This document shows, piece after piece, positions 33,605-44,500 of a DNA stretch of 64,000 nucleotides. The notes beneath the pieces were generated by a model that ran no database searches, was not told the origin of the DNA, and saw only the letters and a list, made by a program, of their open reading frames with translations. The position numbers were made by a program, and so were the translations under genes. Source of the DNA: Mucilaginibacter sp. 14171R-50 (GTDB lineage Bacteria; Bacteroidota; Bacteroidia; Sphingobacteriales; Sphingobacteriaceae); assembly GCF_010093045.1 (NCBI RefSeq), contig NZ_CP048115.1, forward strand, positions 3,720,001 through 3,784,000, written 5' to 3'. Position 1 is the first letter of the stretch. The number at the start of each line of letters is the position of its first letter.

Positions 33605-36600
33605 ATGGGTAAATTTTTTACTAAGAGTTTATTTCTTGCGCTTTTTTCAATTTTTGTGACGGCAGCTACCTCCGCGCAAACTATTACATTAGGCGCTATA
33701 GATCCCGGGCCATACGGACAAGGGTCTACCATTAGTGTGCCCTTTAATGTAGATATAACATCAGGATGTATTGGTAAAACCAACTCCTTTCGGTTATATT
33801 TATCAGATGCTTCCGGTAACTTTAGCAACACGCCCTTAGCAACTTACAGCGGATTTTACGGCACATTTGTAAATGGGGTAATACCGGCCGGTACACCGGC
33901 AGGTTCGGGCTATAAAGTAAAAATCGTATCTACCCTGCCTGCAATAAGCAGTAATATTTCGGCTGCATTTACCATAAGTAATGGTGCCGGCGTTACAGCA
34001 GGCGTAAAATCACAGTCTATAAGTGCATCAAACCCCGAGGTTTTCGGAGCATGTTTCGGTACATCCAATGCATCGTATTCCTTTGTTAACGCGTCCACCA
34101 CCGGCGCCAGTGTAACAGCAACTTTTTTCAACGAGATAACCCAGGCAAACCAGGGGTCACCAATGGCCATACCAGGCAGTTTTAATGCTAAGCTGGCCAA
34201 TTATACGGTAACCGTAAAAGCTGTTAAGGGCGGCGTGGTGGGAACTAAATCTTATACGCTGATAAACAACGACGTGTACAGATCGATCGGGAACTCTGGC
34301 AATAACACAACCTGTGCAAATGGTTCAACACCCCTTACGTTTCCCATTACTATCGATGCGGAAGGAGTTGGTTTCAAATACAATTATCCGGGGCTTACTT
34401 ACAAAGTTGTATGGGGTGATGGCAGCAGCGATGTATACCGGTACTGCGATATCGTAAACCAGAATAATAGTATCAGTCATAACTTTACAAAATCATCCTG
34501 CGGCAATAATGTGGGCGCCAACAGAAATGTATTCAGGGTGGAGCTTACGCCCGTTAATGAGTTTTGCTCCGGCTCGGTGCTGCCTGGGGTGGCATATGCA
34601 CGCGTACTTTCGCCGCCTAAAAACGATTTTAGCTCTCCTGATGCTGCATGCCTGAACAGCGAAGTAACGTTCAAAAACCTTTCGGACCCGGGGCAGGACC
34701 CTGATAACACCGGCCCCGATTGTAAGAACCTTGACGCCCGTTACACCTGGTTTGTAGACGGACAGCCGGTTGAAGTGGATCAGACCACCTCGCAGCCCTT
34801 TAAGTACACATTTACCACACCGGGTATACATACTGTAACTATACATATGCAAAACCCCAACAATTTATGCCAGCCGAATGATAAATCGCATACGGTTTGC
34901 GTGCAGGAACGCCCCAAGCCGGCTTATACCGTGCCCGTAAATTCAGGCTGCGTACCTTTGAGCCTTACGCCTAAAAATACATCGGTGATAGACGCTAATT
35001 GTAATGCCGACACCTCCTACAAATGGACGGTAACCGGCCCCGCTCCCGTTAAATTTCAGGGTGGTACAAATTCGGCAAGCCATACCCCTCAATTTTTGTT
35101 CGATCAACCGGGGGTATATAAAATTAAACTTGGGATAAAGACGGCCGGCTGCGGTACTGATACCGCTGTGAATGTTGAGACCATTGTTGTTGACGGCCCT
35201 CCGGTAGCTGTACTGTCACCGGATAAACAGCTATGCGGTATAAACCAAACTTTTATCTTTAATGGCGACCCCGGCCCTACGCAGTCTACCATAAGCGGCA
35301 GTTCGCAGCCCGGCCCCGGCAATTATACATGGACAGTTACCGGCGGGGCTTTTGAGTTTACCGGCGGCACAACTTCAAGCTCAAGATACCCGCAAATACT
35401 TTTTAAAGAAGCGGCAGCGTACACCATTAGTATAACAGCTACCAGCGCGTGCGGAGCGCCCGCGTCAGCTCAGCAAGTATTAACTTTTACCGATGCGCCC
35501 GTTGTTGATGCAGGCACCAGCCCCCCTATATGCCAGGGCAGCACGGTTTCTTTACAGGGTTCGGTTACAAATGGTACGGTTGACAGTGTAAAATGGAGCG
35601 GCGGAGCCGGCACCTTTACCAATGATGCCAGCCTAACCACAAGTTATACGCCCACTGCAGCGGAGTATGCTGCCGGCTCTGTTACCTTAACACTAACGGG
35701 CTACACAAGTCTTGGGGCGCCCTGTACCGAGATACCTGATAACATTACCATTACCTTTCAGCCGCCTAATTCGGTAACCAGTGCAAATAAGGTGTTCACG
35801 TGCTCGGGCGCCGCATTGGGTTACGTAATAACAGCGCAACAGCCGGGAAGCACTTTTAACTGGACGGTTGACGCTGCCAACACATCGCCGTCAATATCCG
35901 GGTATGGCGCTACCGGTAGCGGCGCAACCATTGGCGACCAGCTTGTAAACAACGACCCTAACAACAGCGCGATAATCACTTACAATATTACCGCTACAAA
36001 TGGCACATGCGTTAGCGATGTTTTTGTGCTTACCGTAAGTGTTTCACCAACGCAACCTATTGCAAACTTTACCAAAACAGCAGCGAGCGGCTGCGGTACA
36101 ACCAGCGTACAGTTCACCAATATATCCGCGCCCAAAGACGGCACCACTTACTCGTGGGATTTTGGAGACGCCACAAATTCCGCTGAAGAAAACCCTACTC
36201 ATTCCTTCGCACCAAACACTGATGGTACCGACGCTATTTACAACGTAATACTTACCATAACCACACCTTGCGGCGTGGCAACATCGGTACCCCAAACTAT
36301 CATTATTAGGCCGGTAGTACCTGTAGCCCGCATTGTGCCGCCTAATATAACCGGCTGTACGCCCGTAACCCTCAATGTTAAAAATGAGTCGCCCGGTAGC
36401 AATATCGACTATACATATTATTTGTATAAGTACACTAATGCGGCAAAAACCGATAGCACCCTGGTAGAAACTATTACCGCAACCACTAAAGACCCGGTAA
36501 ACTTTCAGCCGATATCCGACGCTGGCAATTACACATTGTTTATGCATGTAAAAGGTTTTTGTAATGATGGCGAAACCGTGCATATCCCTATCAAGATAGA

Positions 36601-37732
36601 CGAACAATTCTTTAGCGCCCAAATATTTCCCACCGGGCCGGTTGAGGGCTGTGACGGGTCGTTCCAGGCGGAAATATTTAATAACTCAACCCCCGGAAAT
36701 ATCTACACTTATTATATTTCGAACTCTGATGGGACGTATAGTGATAGCAAAGCAGGCGCGCTTGGCGCGTTTAATTATGTTTTTCCAGCGCCTGGTATAT
36801 ACTATATTTCGCTCGAAGTACGTAATAGCTGTGGCTTTATAACTTCAGCACCATTACAGTATATTGTACATGGTAAACCGTTACCAGATTTTAACGTGGC
36901 AAATAACTCTTCGGCTTGCCGCGAAAGCACAGTTACCTTTACAAATACCACCCCGCCAGATGCCTCCACCCAGGCATCTGGTATGACTTATTTGTGGGAT
37001 TTTGGCGACGGTTCTACATCTGCGCTGTACAACCCTCCACCCCATAAATATGCCGGCCGTAGTACTCCCTATACGGTTACCTTAACAGCAACCATACCGG
37101 CAACCGGCTGTACCAATACAACTGTTAAAACAGACTTGATTTCGGTTACACCGCCACCCGGAACATATTTTACGGTAAGGCCCGACACCATAGTTAAACT
37201 GCCTAACTTTCATTTCGAGTTTATTGATCAAACCAGCGGAAATCCTGATAGCTGGCAATGGAACTTTGGCGATGGCAATACGGCCAATAGTCAAAATACC
37301 AGCCACACTTACGCCGATACCGGAGAGTATGTAGTTACTTTAAAGGTGACAGATATAAGAGGCTGCGATAGTACCTTTAAGCAAAAGGTGAAAATAACGG
37401 GCACACCAGGCCAATTGTTTATACCCAATGCTTTTCAACCTCAGAGCAATACCACAGAAATACGCACCTTTATGGCTAAAGGATCGGGTATAGCCAAGTG
37501 GCGGCTGCAGGTGTACAATAACTGGGGCCAGCTGATATGGCAAACAACCGCCCTGAGCAGTAAAGGCGAGCCCATTGAAGGATGGGACGGCACATTCAAT
37601 GGGGTTGCGCTGCAACAGGGCACTTATATATGGAAAGCGTCGGCTACTTTTATCAACGGGTCCGAGTGGAAAGGCATGTCATACGGGGGCTCTCTGCCTA
37701 AACCAAACGGCTATGTGCATTTAATCAGATAG
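33605..37732 (+). CDS. PKD-repeat surface protein with T9SS type B sorting domain
   Basis: 1375 residues from ATG 33605 (a TTG just before is less likely). Signal peptide MGKFFTKSLFLALFSIFVTAATSAQ. Multiple PKD/Ig-like units; clear WDFGD-type motifs near residues 848 (YSWDFGDA), 1128 (YLWDFGDGS) and 1214 (WQWNFGDGN). Residues ~1271-1375 (LFIPNAFQPQSN, RLQVYNNWGQLIWQT, GWDGTFNGVALQQGTYIW) form the C-terminal type B sorting domain of the type IX secretion system. A secreted adhesin- or gliding-type protein. The porP-like gene follows after 3 bp. Confidence 0.93.
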   Translation: MGKFFTKSLFLALFSIFVTAATSAQTITLGAIDPGPYGQGSTISVPFNVDITSGCIGKTNSFRLYLSDASGNFSNTPLATYSGFYGTFVNGVIPAGTPAGSGYKVKIVSTLPAISSNISAAFTISNGAGVTAGVKSQSISASNPEVFGACFGTSNASYSFVNASTTGASVTATFFNEITQANQGSPMAIPGSFNAKLANYTVTVKAVKGGVVGTKSYTLINNDVYRSIGNSGNNTTCANGSTPLTFPITIDAEGVGFKYNYPGLTYKVVWGDGSSDVYRYCDIVNQNNSISHNFTKSSCGNNVGANRNVFRVELTPVNEFCSGSVLPGVAYARVLSPPKNDFSSPDAACLNSEVTFKNLSDPGQDPDNTGPDCKNLDARYTWFVDGQPVEVDQTTSQPFKYTFTTPGIHTVTIHMQNPNNLCQPNDKSHTVCVQERPKPAYTVPVNSGCVPLSLTPKNTSVIDANCNADTSYKWTVTGPAPVKFQGGTNSASHTPQFLFDQPGVYKIKLGIKTAGCGTDTAVNVETIVVDGPPVAVLSPDKQLCGINQTFIFNGDPGPTQSTISGSSQPGPGNYTWTVTGGAFEFTGGTTSSSRYPQILFKEAAAYTISITATSACGAPASAQQVLTFTDAPVVDAGTSPPICQGSTVSLQGSVTNGTVDSVKWSGGAGTFTNDASLTTSYTPTAAEYAAGSVTLTLTGYTSLGAPCTEIPDNITITFQPPNSVTSANKVFTCSGAALGYVITAQQPGSTFNWTVDAANTSPSISGYGATGSGATIGDQLVNNDPNNSAIITYNITATNGTCVSDVFVLTVSVSPTQPIANFTKTAASGCGTTSVQFTNISAPKDGTTYSWDFGDATNSAEENPTHSFAPNTDGTDAIYNVILTITTPCGVATSVPQTIIIRPVVPVARIVPPNITGCTPVTLNVKNESPGSNIDYTYYLYKYTNAAKTDSTLVETITATTKDPVNFQPISDAGNYTLFMHVKGFCNDGETVHIPIKIDEQFFSAQIFPTGPVEGCDGSFQAEIFNNSTPGNIYTYYISNSDGTYSDSKAGALGAFNYVFPAPGIYYISLEVRNSCGFITSAPLQYIVHGKPLPDFNVANNSSACRESTVTFTNTTPPDASTQASGMTYLWDFGDGSTSALYNPPPHKYAGRSTPYTVTLTATIPATGCTNTTVKTDLISVTPPPGTYFTVRPDTIVKLPNFHFEFIDQTSGNPDSWQWNFGDGNTANSQNTSHTYADTGEYVVTLKVTDIRGCDSTFKQKVKITGTPGQLFIPNAFQPQSNTTEIRTFMAKGSGIAKWRLQVYNNWGQLIWQTTALSSKGEPIEGWDGTFNGVALQQGTYIWKASATFINGSEWKGMSYGGSLPKPNGYVHLIR

Positions 37733-37735
37733 CAG

Positions 37736-38776
37736 ATGAAGGAATTAAAGAAATATCGCTTTTTACTGTTATTTACGATAATTTTGGGTTGTTTACGTTC
37801 ATCAGCCCAGGATCATATATATTCGCAATTTTTCAATTCGCCGGTATACCTTAACCCGGCTTTAAACGGCCAGTTTGAGGGCGATCTGCGTATGAACCTT
37901 ATTTACCGCAACCAGTATACGGCAATACCGGGCGGCTTATCCTACCTTACGGCTTCTATTGATTATAATGTACCGCAGTTTGGCGGCGGTGTCGGCTTGA
38001 TTTTTACCCGTAGCAGCGAAGGTGTAGCTTATCTAAATAAAAATAACATAGCGGCTATATATTCGTACAGTGTAGGTTCCGAGGATTATGTGTTGTCATT
38101 TGGTTTACAGGCAGGCGCTACTAACCGGTCGGTTGACTATAGTAAGCTGGTTTTTGGCGATCAGATAGATCCCCGACTGGGTTATATCCCCGGTTCGGTT
38201 TCCGGTGCCGACCAACCCGATTTCAACAACAAATTCTACTTTGACTCCGGTGCCGGCGTTAATCTCACGCTAAAAAATTTCAATGTAGGCGCTGCTGCTC
38301 AGCACCTTAACCGTCCTAACGAATCGTTCACCGGTTCGCCGGCAATATTGCCTATACGTACAACCCTGCATGCCAGTTTTAAATATAACCTTACCCGCGA
38401 CGATAATGTAGATGACGAGGATAGATCATATATTATACCCTCGGTGGTGTTTTATAAGCAAGCGCGGGCGCAATCCATCAGCGCAGGAATGCAATATAAG
38501 CGGCGTAGTATAAACGCCGGTGTTTGGTATCGCAGCAGCGGCCAGGGCGGGCCGGGCGCTTTGGTTGTATCGTTAATTTTCGATTTATTCATTAACAAGG
38601 AAGGCGGCGAAAAAATACGCCTCGGTGTAAGCCACGATGTTCCGGCAGGTGGCTTAAATTACTCCAATACGAGCGGCACTACCGAGGGAAGTATCGGTTA
38701 TGAAACCACCCTGCCATCGCGTTCACGGGGCGAGCATAAGTTTTTTGGCGCGAGCAGATGCTATGATTTTTATTAA
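37736..38776 (+). CDS. PorP/SprF family type IX secretion membrane protein
   Basis: 346 residues. Signal peptide ending SSAQ, then the family start DHIYSQFFNSPVYLNPALNGQFEGDLR and NLIYRNQYTAI; beta-rich to the end. PorP/SprF proteins are outer-membrane partners needed for export and anchoring of specific type B T9SS substrates. The 3-bp gap to the PKD protein gene says the two form a substrate-partner pair. No other T9SS core genes lie in the window. Confidence 0.93.
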   Translation: MKELKKYRFLLLFTIILGCLRSSAQDHIYSQFFNSPVYLNPALNGQFEGDLRMNLIYRNQYTAIPGGLSYLTASIDYNVPQFGGGVGLIFTRSSEGVAYLNKNNIAAIYSYSVGSEDYVLSFGLQAGATNRSVDYSKLVFGDQIDPRLGYIPGSVSGADQPDFNNKFYFDSGAGVNLTLKNFNVGAAAQHLNRPNESFTGSPAILPIRTTLHASFKYNLTRDDNVDDEDRSYIIPSVVFYKQARAQSISAGMQYKRRSINAGVWYRSSGQGGPGALVVSLIFDLFINKEGGEKIRLGVSHDVPAGGLNYSNTSGTTEGSIGYETTLPSRSRGEHKFFGASRCYDFY

Positions 38777-38807
38777 TTTTTTTAACTTTATCGTAATCTA
38801 ATTTTTT

Positions 38808-39215
38808 ATGGCTAAAGATTACTTAAAGGAAAAAGTCGTTAAAAAAAAATCTGCGTCTGTAGTGGGCTGGTTGCTTGCGCTGCTGGTGCTGATATTTGCT
38901 ATCATGATAGGCAGGTTTGCCCTATCAGGTTCAATTAATATGTTCAGCGGGATGCCCGACAGCGATGACGCTTATAAAATAGCGAAGCAGTTCATTATCC
39001 CTACAACGCTTTCAAAAAACGTCGACTTCTCAGACTCAGAATACAAGTTCGCTAAGAAATCGGATTCGGTATATGTTATAAAATCATTTTATACTTCCAA
39101 ATTTGATAGTGGTGAAACATCAAAAACAAATTTTACCATTACCTTAAAATACAATGGCGGTGCAGGTGCAAAAACATCCAACTGGACCCTGCTTAATTTA
39201 GACCAGGACAATTAA
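38808..39215 (+). CDS. Hypothetical single-pass membrane protein
   Basis: 135 residues. A short basic N-terminus (MAKDYLKEKVVKKKSAS) precedes one membrane segment (VVGWLLALLVLIFAIMIGRFAL) and a ~90-residue domain with the pattern DAYKIAKQFIIPTTLSKNVDFSDSEYKF and a C-terminal beta region. It may be related to cytochrome oxidase assembly factor Coa1-like domains, but I cannot confirm that. It starts 31 bp after porP and could share its transcript. Confidence 0.65.
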   Translation: MAKDYLKEKVVKKKSASVVGWLLALLVLIFAIMIGRFALSGSINMFSGMPDSDDAYKIAKQFIIPTTLSKNVDFSDSEYKFAKKSDSVYVIKSFYTSKFDSGETSKTNFTITLKYNGGAGAKTSNWTLLNLDQDN

Positions 39216-39237
39216 GATCTTCTTATCAAACCCATTT

Positions 39238-39651
39238 ATGGAACCCGATACTGAATTTATTGCAGGTGCATCCGCGCACATAGCTCATGCAAAATATCAA
39301 ACCATTGTAACCAGTAACAACCACACTATTATTGCAGATGAACCCGCGGAACTAGGGGGAGCTGATACCGGTATGTCGCCTTATAGCCTGCTGCTGGCAA
39401 GCCTGGCAAGCTGTACAGTAATTACGCTTCGCATGTATATCGAGCGTAAAATGTGGATTGTTAACGAGATAGCCGTTAACCTTGAACTTTTTAGAACTGA
39501 GAACGGAATATCAATTGAAAGCAACCTTGCTTTTAAAGGTGAACTAACGGACGAGCAGCTTAAACGTTTAATAACTATCGCCGACGCTTGCCCTATTCAT
39601 AAGATCCTTGTAGGGAATATCACGATCAACACCAAGCTTACAAATGCCTGA
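39238..39651 (+). CDS. OsmC family protein
   Basis: 137 residues. OsmC fold with ADTGMSPYSLLLASLASCTVITLRMYIERKMW; the first redox Cys is in ASCTVITLRMY and the second in DACPIHKIL. Likely peroxide or acyl-donor related chemistry. It differs from the OsmC at 30669, so the two are not recent duplicates. Convergent with the TetR gene (6-bp gap). Confidence 0.9.
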   Translation: MEPDTEFIAGASAHIAHAKYQTIVTSNNHTIIADEPAELGGADTGMSPYSLLLASLASCTVITLRMYIERKMWIVNEIAVNLELFRTENGISIESNLAFKGELTDEQLKRLITIADACPIHKILVGNITINTKLTNA

Positions 39652-39657
39652 TGCAGG

Positions 39658-40275
39658 CTATTTTAGCCCCTTAACAAATATATCAATAAGCAGCAGGCGT
39701 TTGTTATGTATCTCGTCGAGGTGCTCTTTATAAGGGAAATTTAGCTTTTTATGCGGCAACGAGCCACCTACTTTAATGCCATGCAGCGCATCCAAAAATA
39801 CCTCGACAATTTCAACAGGGCTGGCAACGGGTTGTATGTTGTTCTTGTCAATTTCTGCTTGAATAGCATTAGCCAATAGCTTAATCTCGGCATCGCGTAT
39901 CTGCCCCACTGTTTCCCATATCGTATCGGGCAGGTTTTGCTCATTGAGTCGAAAAAAATCAAAAAAATTATAATTATTTACGATAAAATCGTGGTGGGTG
40001 TTTACCTGAAACAGAAATGCTTCGCGCAGGTTGGTAAAGTGACCAAATTTGTCCTCAAGTTGTTTTAAATAGTCGTTGGCCAGCTTACGCATAACCGCCA
40101 TATACAATTCGCTTTTATCCGGGAAGTAATAATAAAGCAAGGCTTTTGACATAGACAGGTCGCCGGCAATTTCGTTCATAGTGGTTTTTGAATAGCCATA
40201 ATGAAGAAAGCGCTGGTGAGATGCCTCTAATATCTTTTCGCGTTTAATATCCTGCTGATCGTTTGCTAAACTCAT
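39658..40275 (-). CDS. TetR/AcrR family transcriptional regulator
   Basis: 205 residues. N-terminal helix-turn-helix: EKILEASHQRFLHYGYSKTTMNEIAGDLSMSKALLYYYFPDKSELY, the TetR_N signature. The C-terminal ligand domain is not specific. A repressor by family. No obvious target gene sits next to it; the DUF4126 gene on the same strand is about 90 bp upstream. Confidence 0.92.
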   Translation of the reverse strand: MSLANDQQDIKREKILEASHQRFLHYGYSKTTMNEIAGDLSMSKALLYYYFPDKSELYMAVMRKLANDYLKQLEDKFGHFTNLREAFLFQVNTHHDFIVNNYNFFDFFRLNEQNLPDTIWETVGQIRDAEIKLLANAIQAEIDKNNIQPVASPVEIVEVFLDALHGIKVGGSLPHKKLNFPYKEHLDEIHNKRLLLIDIFVKGLK

Positions 40276-40364
40276 TTTTAGTTCCTGACTTTTTTAACAA
40301 ACTTATCAAATTTCCAACCAATTGCCGGCGGGCTGCCTAAAAAGATGATTTTAAAATGGAAAAT

Positions 40365-40847
40365 TTACAGCTGTTTTGCAATAGCTGTACCGGCGGTAAT
40401 AGCGATCGCATCTTCAAACGCGCCAATGACGGCATCGGGTAAACGTGTTTTTTTGCCAAGGCCAACACGCAGGAACATGCAACCAAAGGCGGTAGCAATA
40501 GCCGCCGTTCCGCCTATCAATCCACCTATAACCGGCATTTTATGGCCGGCCTGATATACGGCCGCACCGCATAAGGCACCCGCTACGAAACGCCCTATCA
40601 ATCCGCCTGCGTTTGTACGATTTGGTGCAAAAGGTAGCTTATCACCTATAAGCTCGGCCGCGGCCAATACCTTAAATACTTTTGACGTGCGGATGGTTTG
40701 AAGAAAGTGCAGGGGTGAATTGTCAAGGTTTTTAGACGGATGCCTGCTATAAACATGGCTAACCACAACCGGTGCAGAAAATGTTCGCATACCGGCAATT
40801 GCCCCCAAGCCTGCAGCCTTAAGGGCTGGTGTTAATTTAAGTTCCAT
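40365..40847 (-). CDS. DUF4126 family membrane protein
   Basis: 160 residues from ATG 40847; an in-frame ATG at 40859 would add four residues and cannot be excluded. Glycine/alanine-rich hydrophobic segments (LKAAGLGAIAGMRTFSAPVVV, AAVYQAGHKMPVIGGLIGGTAAIATAFG) and the GDKLPFAPNRTNAGGLIGRFVAGAL motif identify DUF4126, of unknown function. Divergent from another small membrane protein gene. Confidence 0.8.
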   Translation of the reverse strand: MELKLTPALKAAGLGAIAGMRTFSAPVVVSHVYSRHPSKNLDNSPLHFLQTIRTSKVFKVLAAAELIGDKLPFAPNRTNAGGLIGRFVAGALCGAAVYQAGHKMPVIGGLIGGTAAIATAFGCMFLRVGLGKKTRLPDAVIGAFEDAIAITAGTAIAKQL

Positions 40848-40879
40848 AATAGTGTGCATTAAGGTTTAACAGAAACAAT

Positions 40880-40902
40880 AACCATTCCTAAATCTAATGG
40901 TT
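40880..40902. promoter_or_regulatory. Short inverted repeat in divergent region
   Basis: aaccatt (40880-40886) and aatggtt (40896-40902) are inverted, between the DUF4126 gene and the 40973 gene. Weak; could be chance. Confidence 0.2.
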
Positions 40903-40972
40903 GTAGTAAAGAACTGTTACGGTGAATCAATTGTCAAAATAATTTGTTGTTACCCACACCAACTATGTTATT

Positions 40973-41509
40973 ATGAAACTACACGAAGACAATACATTTG
41001 GCGCCCTGGGTAGCGCAATAGGAAAAGGCCTGCTGGCGGGCCTGGCCGCAACTGCTGCCATGACGCTATCGCAAATGATTGAAATGAAGATCAACAAGCG
41101 CGAGCCCAGCGATGCAACATTGAAAGTTGCCGAAGATACGGCAGGATTAAAACCCGCCTCGCCGCAAGAAAAGCAACAGCTATCGCAAGAGATACATTGG
41201 AGTTATGGCACTGCATGGGGTATTGCCCGCGGACTGATAGGCTTAACCGGTTTAAAGGGCTTGCCTGCTACCCTTGCACATTTTGGTGCTGTTTGGGGCG
41301 CCGCTTTGGTTATGCTGCCTAAACACGATGCTGCCAAACCCATTAACAAACAAAAACCGCAGGAGATAGGCATCGACATATTGCACCACGGCATTTATGC
41401 CGTTACAGCAGGCATGGTATACGACGCTTTGGACGCAGGCAGCCGTCGCGAACGGAAAGTAAAGAAAATTTTAGCATCGTTAAAAGGCTTCAAAAAGGGT
41501 ATTAAATAA
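40973..41509 (+). CDS. Hypothetical membrane protein
   Basis: 178 residues. Gly/Ala-rich hydrophobic segments (GLLAGLAATAAMTLSQMIEM, LPATLAHFGAVWGAALVML, HHGIYAVTAGMVYDALD) separated by polar stretches; may be distantly like DUF1440/YagU proteins but I am not sure. The neighbouring DUF4126 gene is divergent and similar in style, so the two might act in one process. A hairpin terminator follows. Confidence 0.7.
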   Translation: MKLHEDNTFGALGSAIGKGLLAGLAATAAMTLSQMIEMKINKREPSDATLKVAEDTAGLKPASPQEKQQLSQEIHWSYGTAWGIARGLIGLTGLKGLPATLAHFGAVWGAALVMLPKHDAAKPINKQKPQEIGIDILHHGIYAVTAGMVYDALDAGSRRERKVKKILASLKGFKKGIK

Positions 41510-41523
41510 TAATGCTTTATGCA

Positions 41524-41554
41524 AAAGAGCCGCATAAATAGTATGCGGCTCTTT
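41524..41554. terminator. Bidirectional terminator between 40973 gene and RND operon
   Basis: Perfect 13-bp stem aaagagccgcata (41524-41536) with its complement (41542-41554), 5-nt loop, followed by a T tract. Confidence 0.9.
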
Positions 41555-41577
41555 CTTTTTTAAACGTTGATCAGCTG

Positions 41578-44500
41578 TTAAACTTCGGCTATTTCTAATT
41601 TGGCTTTCTCGGTATTGGCTTTATCCTTTTTACCAAAGAAATAGTTTTTCATGTTTACACGGATGATGTACATACATGGCACCAGTATCAGGGTGATGAT
41701 TGTTGCAAAACCAAGACCGAAGATCATCGTCCATGCCAGCGGCCCCCAGAATGCAACGTTATCGCCGCCGAAGTGAATGTGCGGCTCAAAGTGGGTAAAC
41801 AGGCCTACAAAGTCGATATTAAAACCAACAGCCAGCGGTATCAAGCCTAATATGGCTGCTGTGGCGGTTAACAACACCGGGGTCATACGGGTATGGCCGG
41901 CTTCAACCACCGCGTCGTGCAGGCTTACGCCCTGCTCTATCAGCATATCAGTAAATTCTACCAGCAAAATACCGTTACGTACCACCACCCCGGCAAGGGC
42001 TATGATACCTATACCGGTCATTACAATGGCGGTCGTCATACCAAATATGGCGGTGCCCAGTAAAACACCAATGATACTGAAGAATATCTCGCTGATGATG
42101 ATAAACGTTTTACCAATCGAGTTGAACTGTATCATCAGGATGAGGAATATGAGGCCAAATGATATACCAAGCGCAGTTAATATGAATATAGCTGCCTCCA
42201 TTTGGTCCTCTTGACCGCCCCCCTGGCGTATGATGATGTCCGCCGGTTTCTTAAAGTTACCAAGGGCCTTTAAAATGTTGGCGTTTACATCATTCGCGTT
42301 GTACGGTTTAATAACGCTTGATGATAACGTAAGCACCCTGCGCTGCTGTTTATGCTTAATGTTACTAAAGGTTGTAGAGTATCTTACATCGCTGAAAGCC
42401 GATATAGGTACCTGTCGTATTGCGCCGCCGGTAGCTAAGTCCCGGTACGTCATCTTCATGTTGCGTATCTCGTCAATATTAGACCGCTGCTGCTCAAGCG
42501 CCCTTACCTTTATCTCGTAATTATCCTCCTTCGTGTTCCTGAAATCGGCAGCTTTCCAACCCAGTATAGCCGTAACCAGGTTTGTTGTTACCTGCTGGGT
42601 GGTTATACCTTCGCGGTTAGCGCGTTCGCGGTCTATATCAAAAACAATATCCGGTTTATCACTTTCCACATCTGGCACCAGGTTTTCTATACCCGCTATA
42701 TTTTGCCTGGCCAAATATGTTTTTAAACGATTAGCTGTTGTAACAAGCGAATCCAGGTTATCACCGATGATTTCGAGGCTTATGTCCTTTTGCACGGGCG
42801 GCCCGCCGGCTTCCTGCGCAACGGCTATTTTTACACCCGGCACGCCCTGCACAGCTTTGCGGATATTGGCCAATATTACTTTGGTGTCTTTACCCTTGCG
42901 TTTGCCAAATTCTTCAAAGGCCACGGTTACCTTACCTTTATTTTGATAATCGCCCTGATCTTCGTCCTGCGGATCCGTTACGCTTTTTGTTACGTTAGAA
43001 ATAATAGAGGTTACGATATCCTTATCAGGTTCTACAACCTTTGCAACACGCTGCTCTATTCGTTTGGTAACCTCGTTGGTGGTGGCCTGGTCTGTGCCAA
43101 CAGGCATCGTTATATACACATAGGCAAAGTTAGGGTCGCCCGATGGAAAGAACTCGGGGGTTTTCCCCAGGAAATGATTTACCACAAGCGCAACCACAAA
43201 TAATACTACGGTACCTGATAGTACAGTAAGCGGGCGACGTACGGCGCGCTCTAACCATTTGGCGTACCAGCGCTGAAATCTTGGCCACGCGTTTTTTTGG
43301 AACCTGTCTATCACCCTCAGTAAAAAGAAATGGTTTAACAGGTATAGGGCCATTATTAGCACCATGAAATTACCAAAGCCCACATTGATCAGATATCCGA
43401 TAACGGTAGCGCCGGCAAGCCATATCATGGCCCGCTTAGTTGCTTTATCAAATTTCGGGTTATCGTGCTCACCGTCGTGGTGCGGTTTCATAAAATCAAC
43501 CGCGAATACCGGGTTCATAATGTAAGCTACAACCAATGATGCCAGCAGTGTGATGATGAGCGTTATCGGTAAAAAGAACATGAACTTACCAATGATACTG
43601 TGCCAGAAAGCTAACGGAATAAACGGCGCAAGGGTTGTCATGGTACCCGAAAATACGGGCAAAAACACCTCGCCTGCCGCCATCTTGGCCGCTTCTTTTA
43701 TAGGTACCTTGCCGTTGGCAAATATGCGGTGCGTGTTTTCTATTACCACAATAGCATCATCCACCACAATACCCAACGCCAGCAGGAACGAGAACAATAC
43801 GATCATGTTGAGCGTAAAACCTATGGCCGGCATCACCAAAAAGGCTATAAAGCATGATAATGGAACTGACAGCGCCACAAATATGGCATTAGTGGTACCC
43901 ATAAAAAACATCAGGATAACCGTTACCAGTATAAAACCTATTACAATAGTGTTTATCAGGTCGTTTAAGGTGGTACGGGTTTTATCGCTCTGGTCGCCGG
44001 TTACGGTAATGGTTAGGCCCTTGGGGAAAGTGGTTTTCTGTTTGTCAAGGATAAGGGCGCGTATTTTATCTGACGATTCGATAAGATTTTCGCCGGCCCT
44101 TTTGCTTATAGCAAGGGTTATAACATTCTTAAAATTAGGGTTGTCGGGCGTTTTTAAGCGCGCAAAACTTTCCTGCTCTAAAAACGAATCTTTTATCTCT
44201 GCAATATCGCGCAGGTAAACGGCTTGCCCCTTGGGGTTACGGATAACCAGGGCGGCCACCTCTTCAGCGTTTTTGAAATCCTTTTTTATATCAATGCTGC
44301 GCCTTACACCGTCCAGCTTTATTGTACCGGCCGATGCAAGTATGTTCTCGCTTCCTACGTTTTGTATAATGTCGTTAAAAGTGAGCTGTGCCGCGCTCAT
44401 TTTATTGATATCCACATTGATCTGTATCTCGGGGGTAAGCGCCCCTATTTCGTCAACTTTTGATATCTCTTTATATCCTTCTATCTCATCCTTCAGCAGG

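Noticed and set aside
36044..36622. 192-residue minus-strand ORF inside the PKD protein
   Set aside because: Antisense shadow within a clear T9SS substrate gene.
43550..44218. 222-residue plus-strand ORF inside the RND permease
   Set aside because: Antisense shadow of a well-supported gene; composition follows the other strand's codons.
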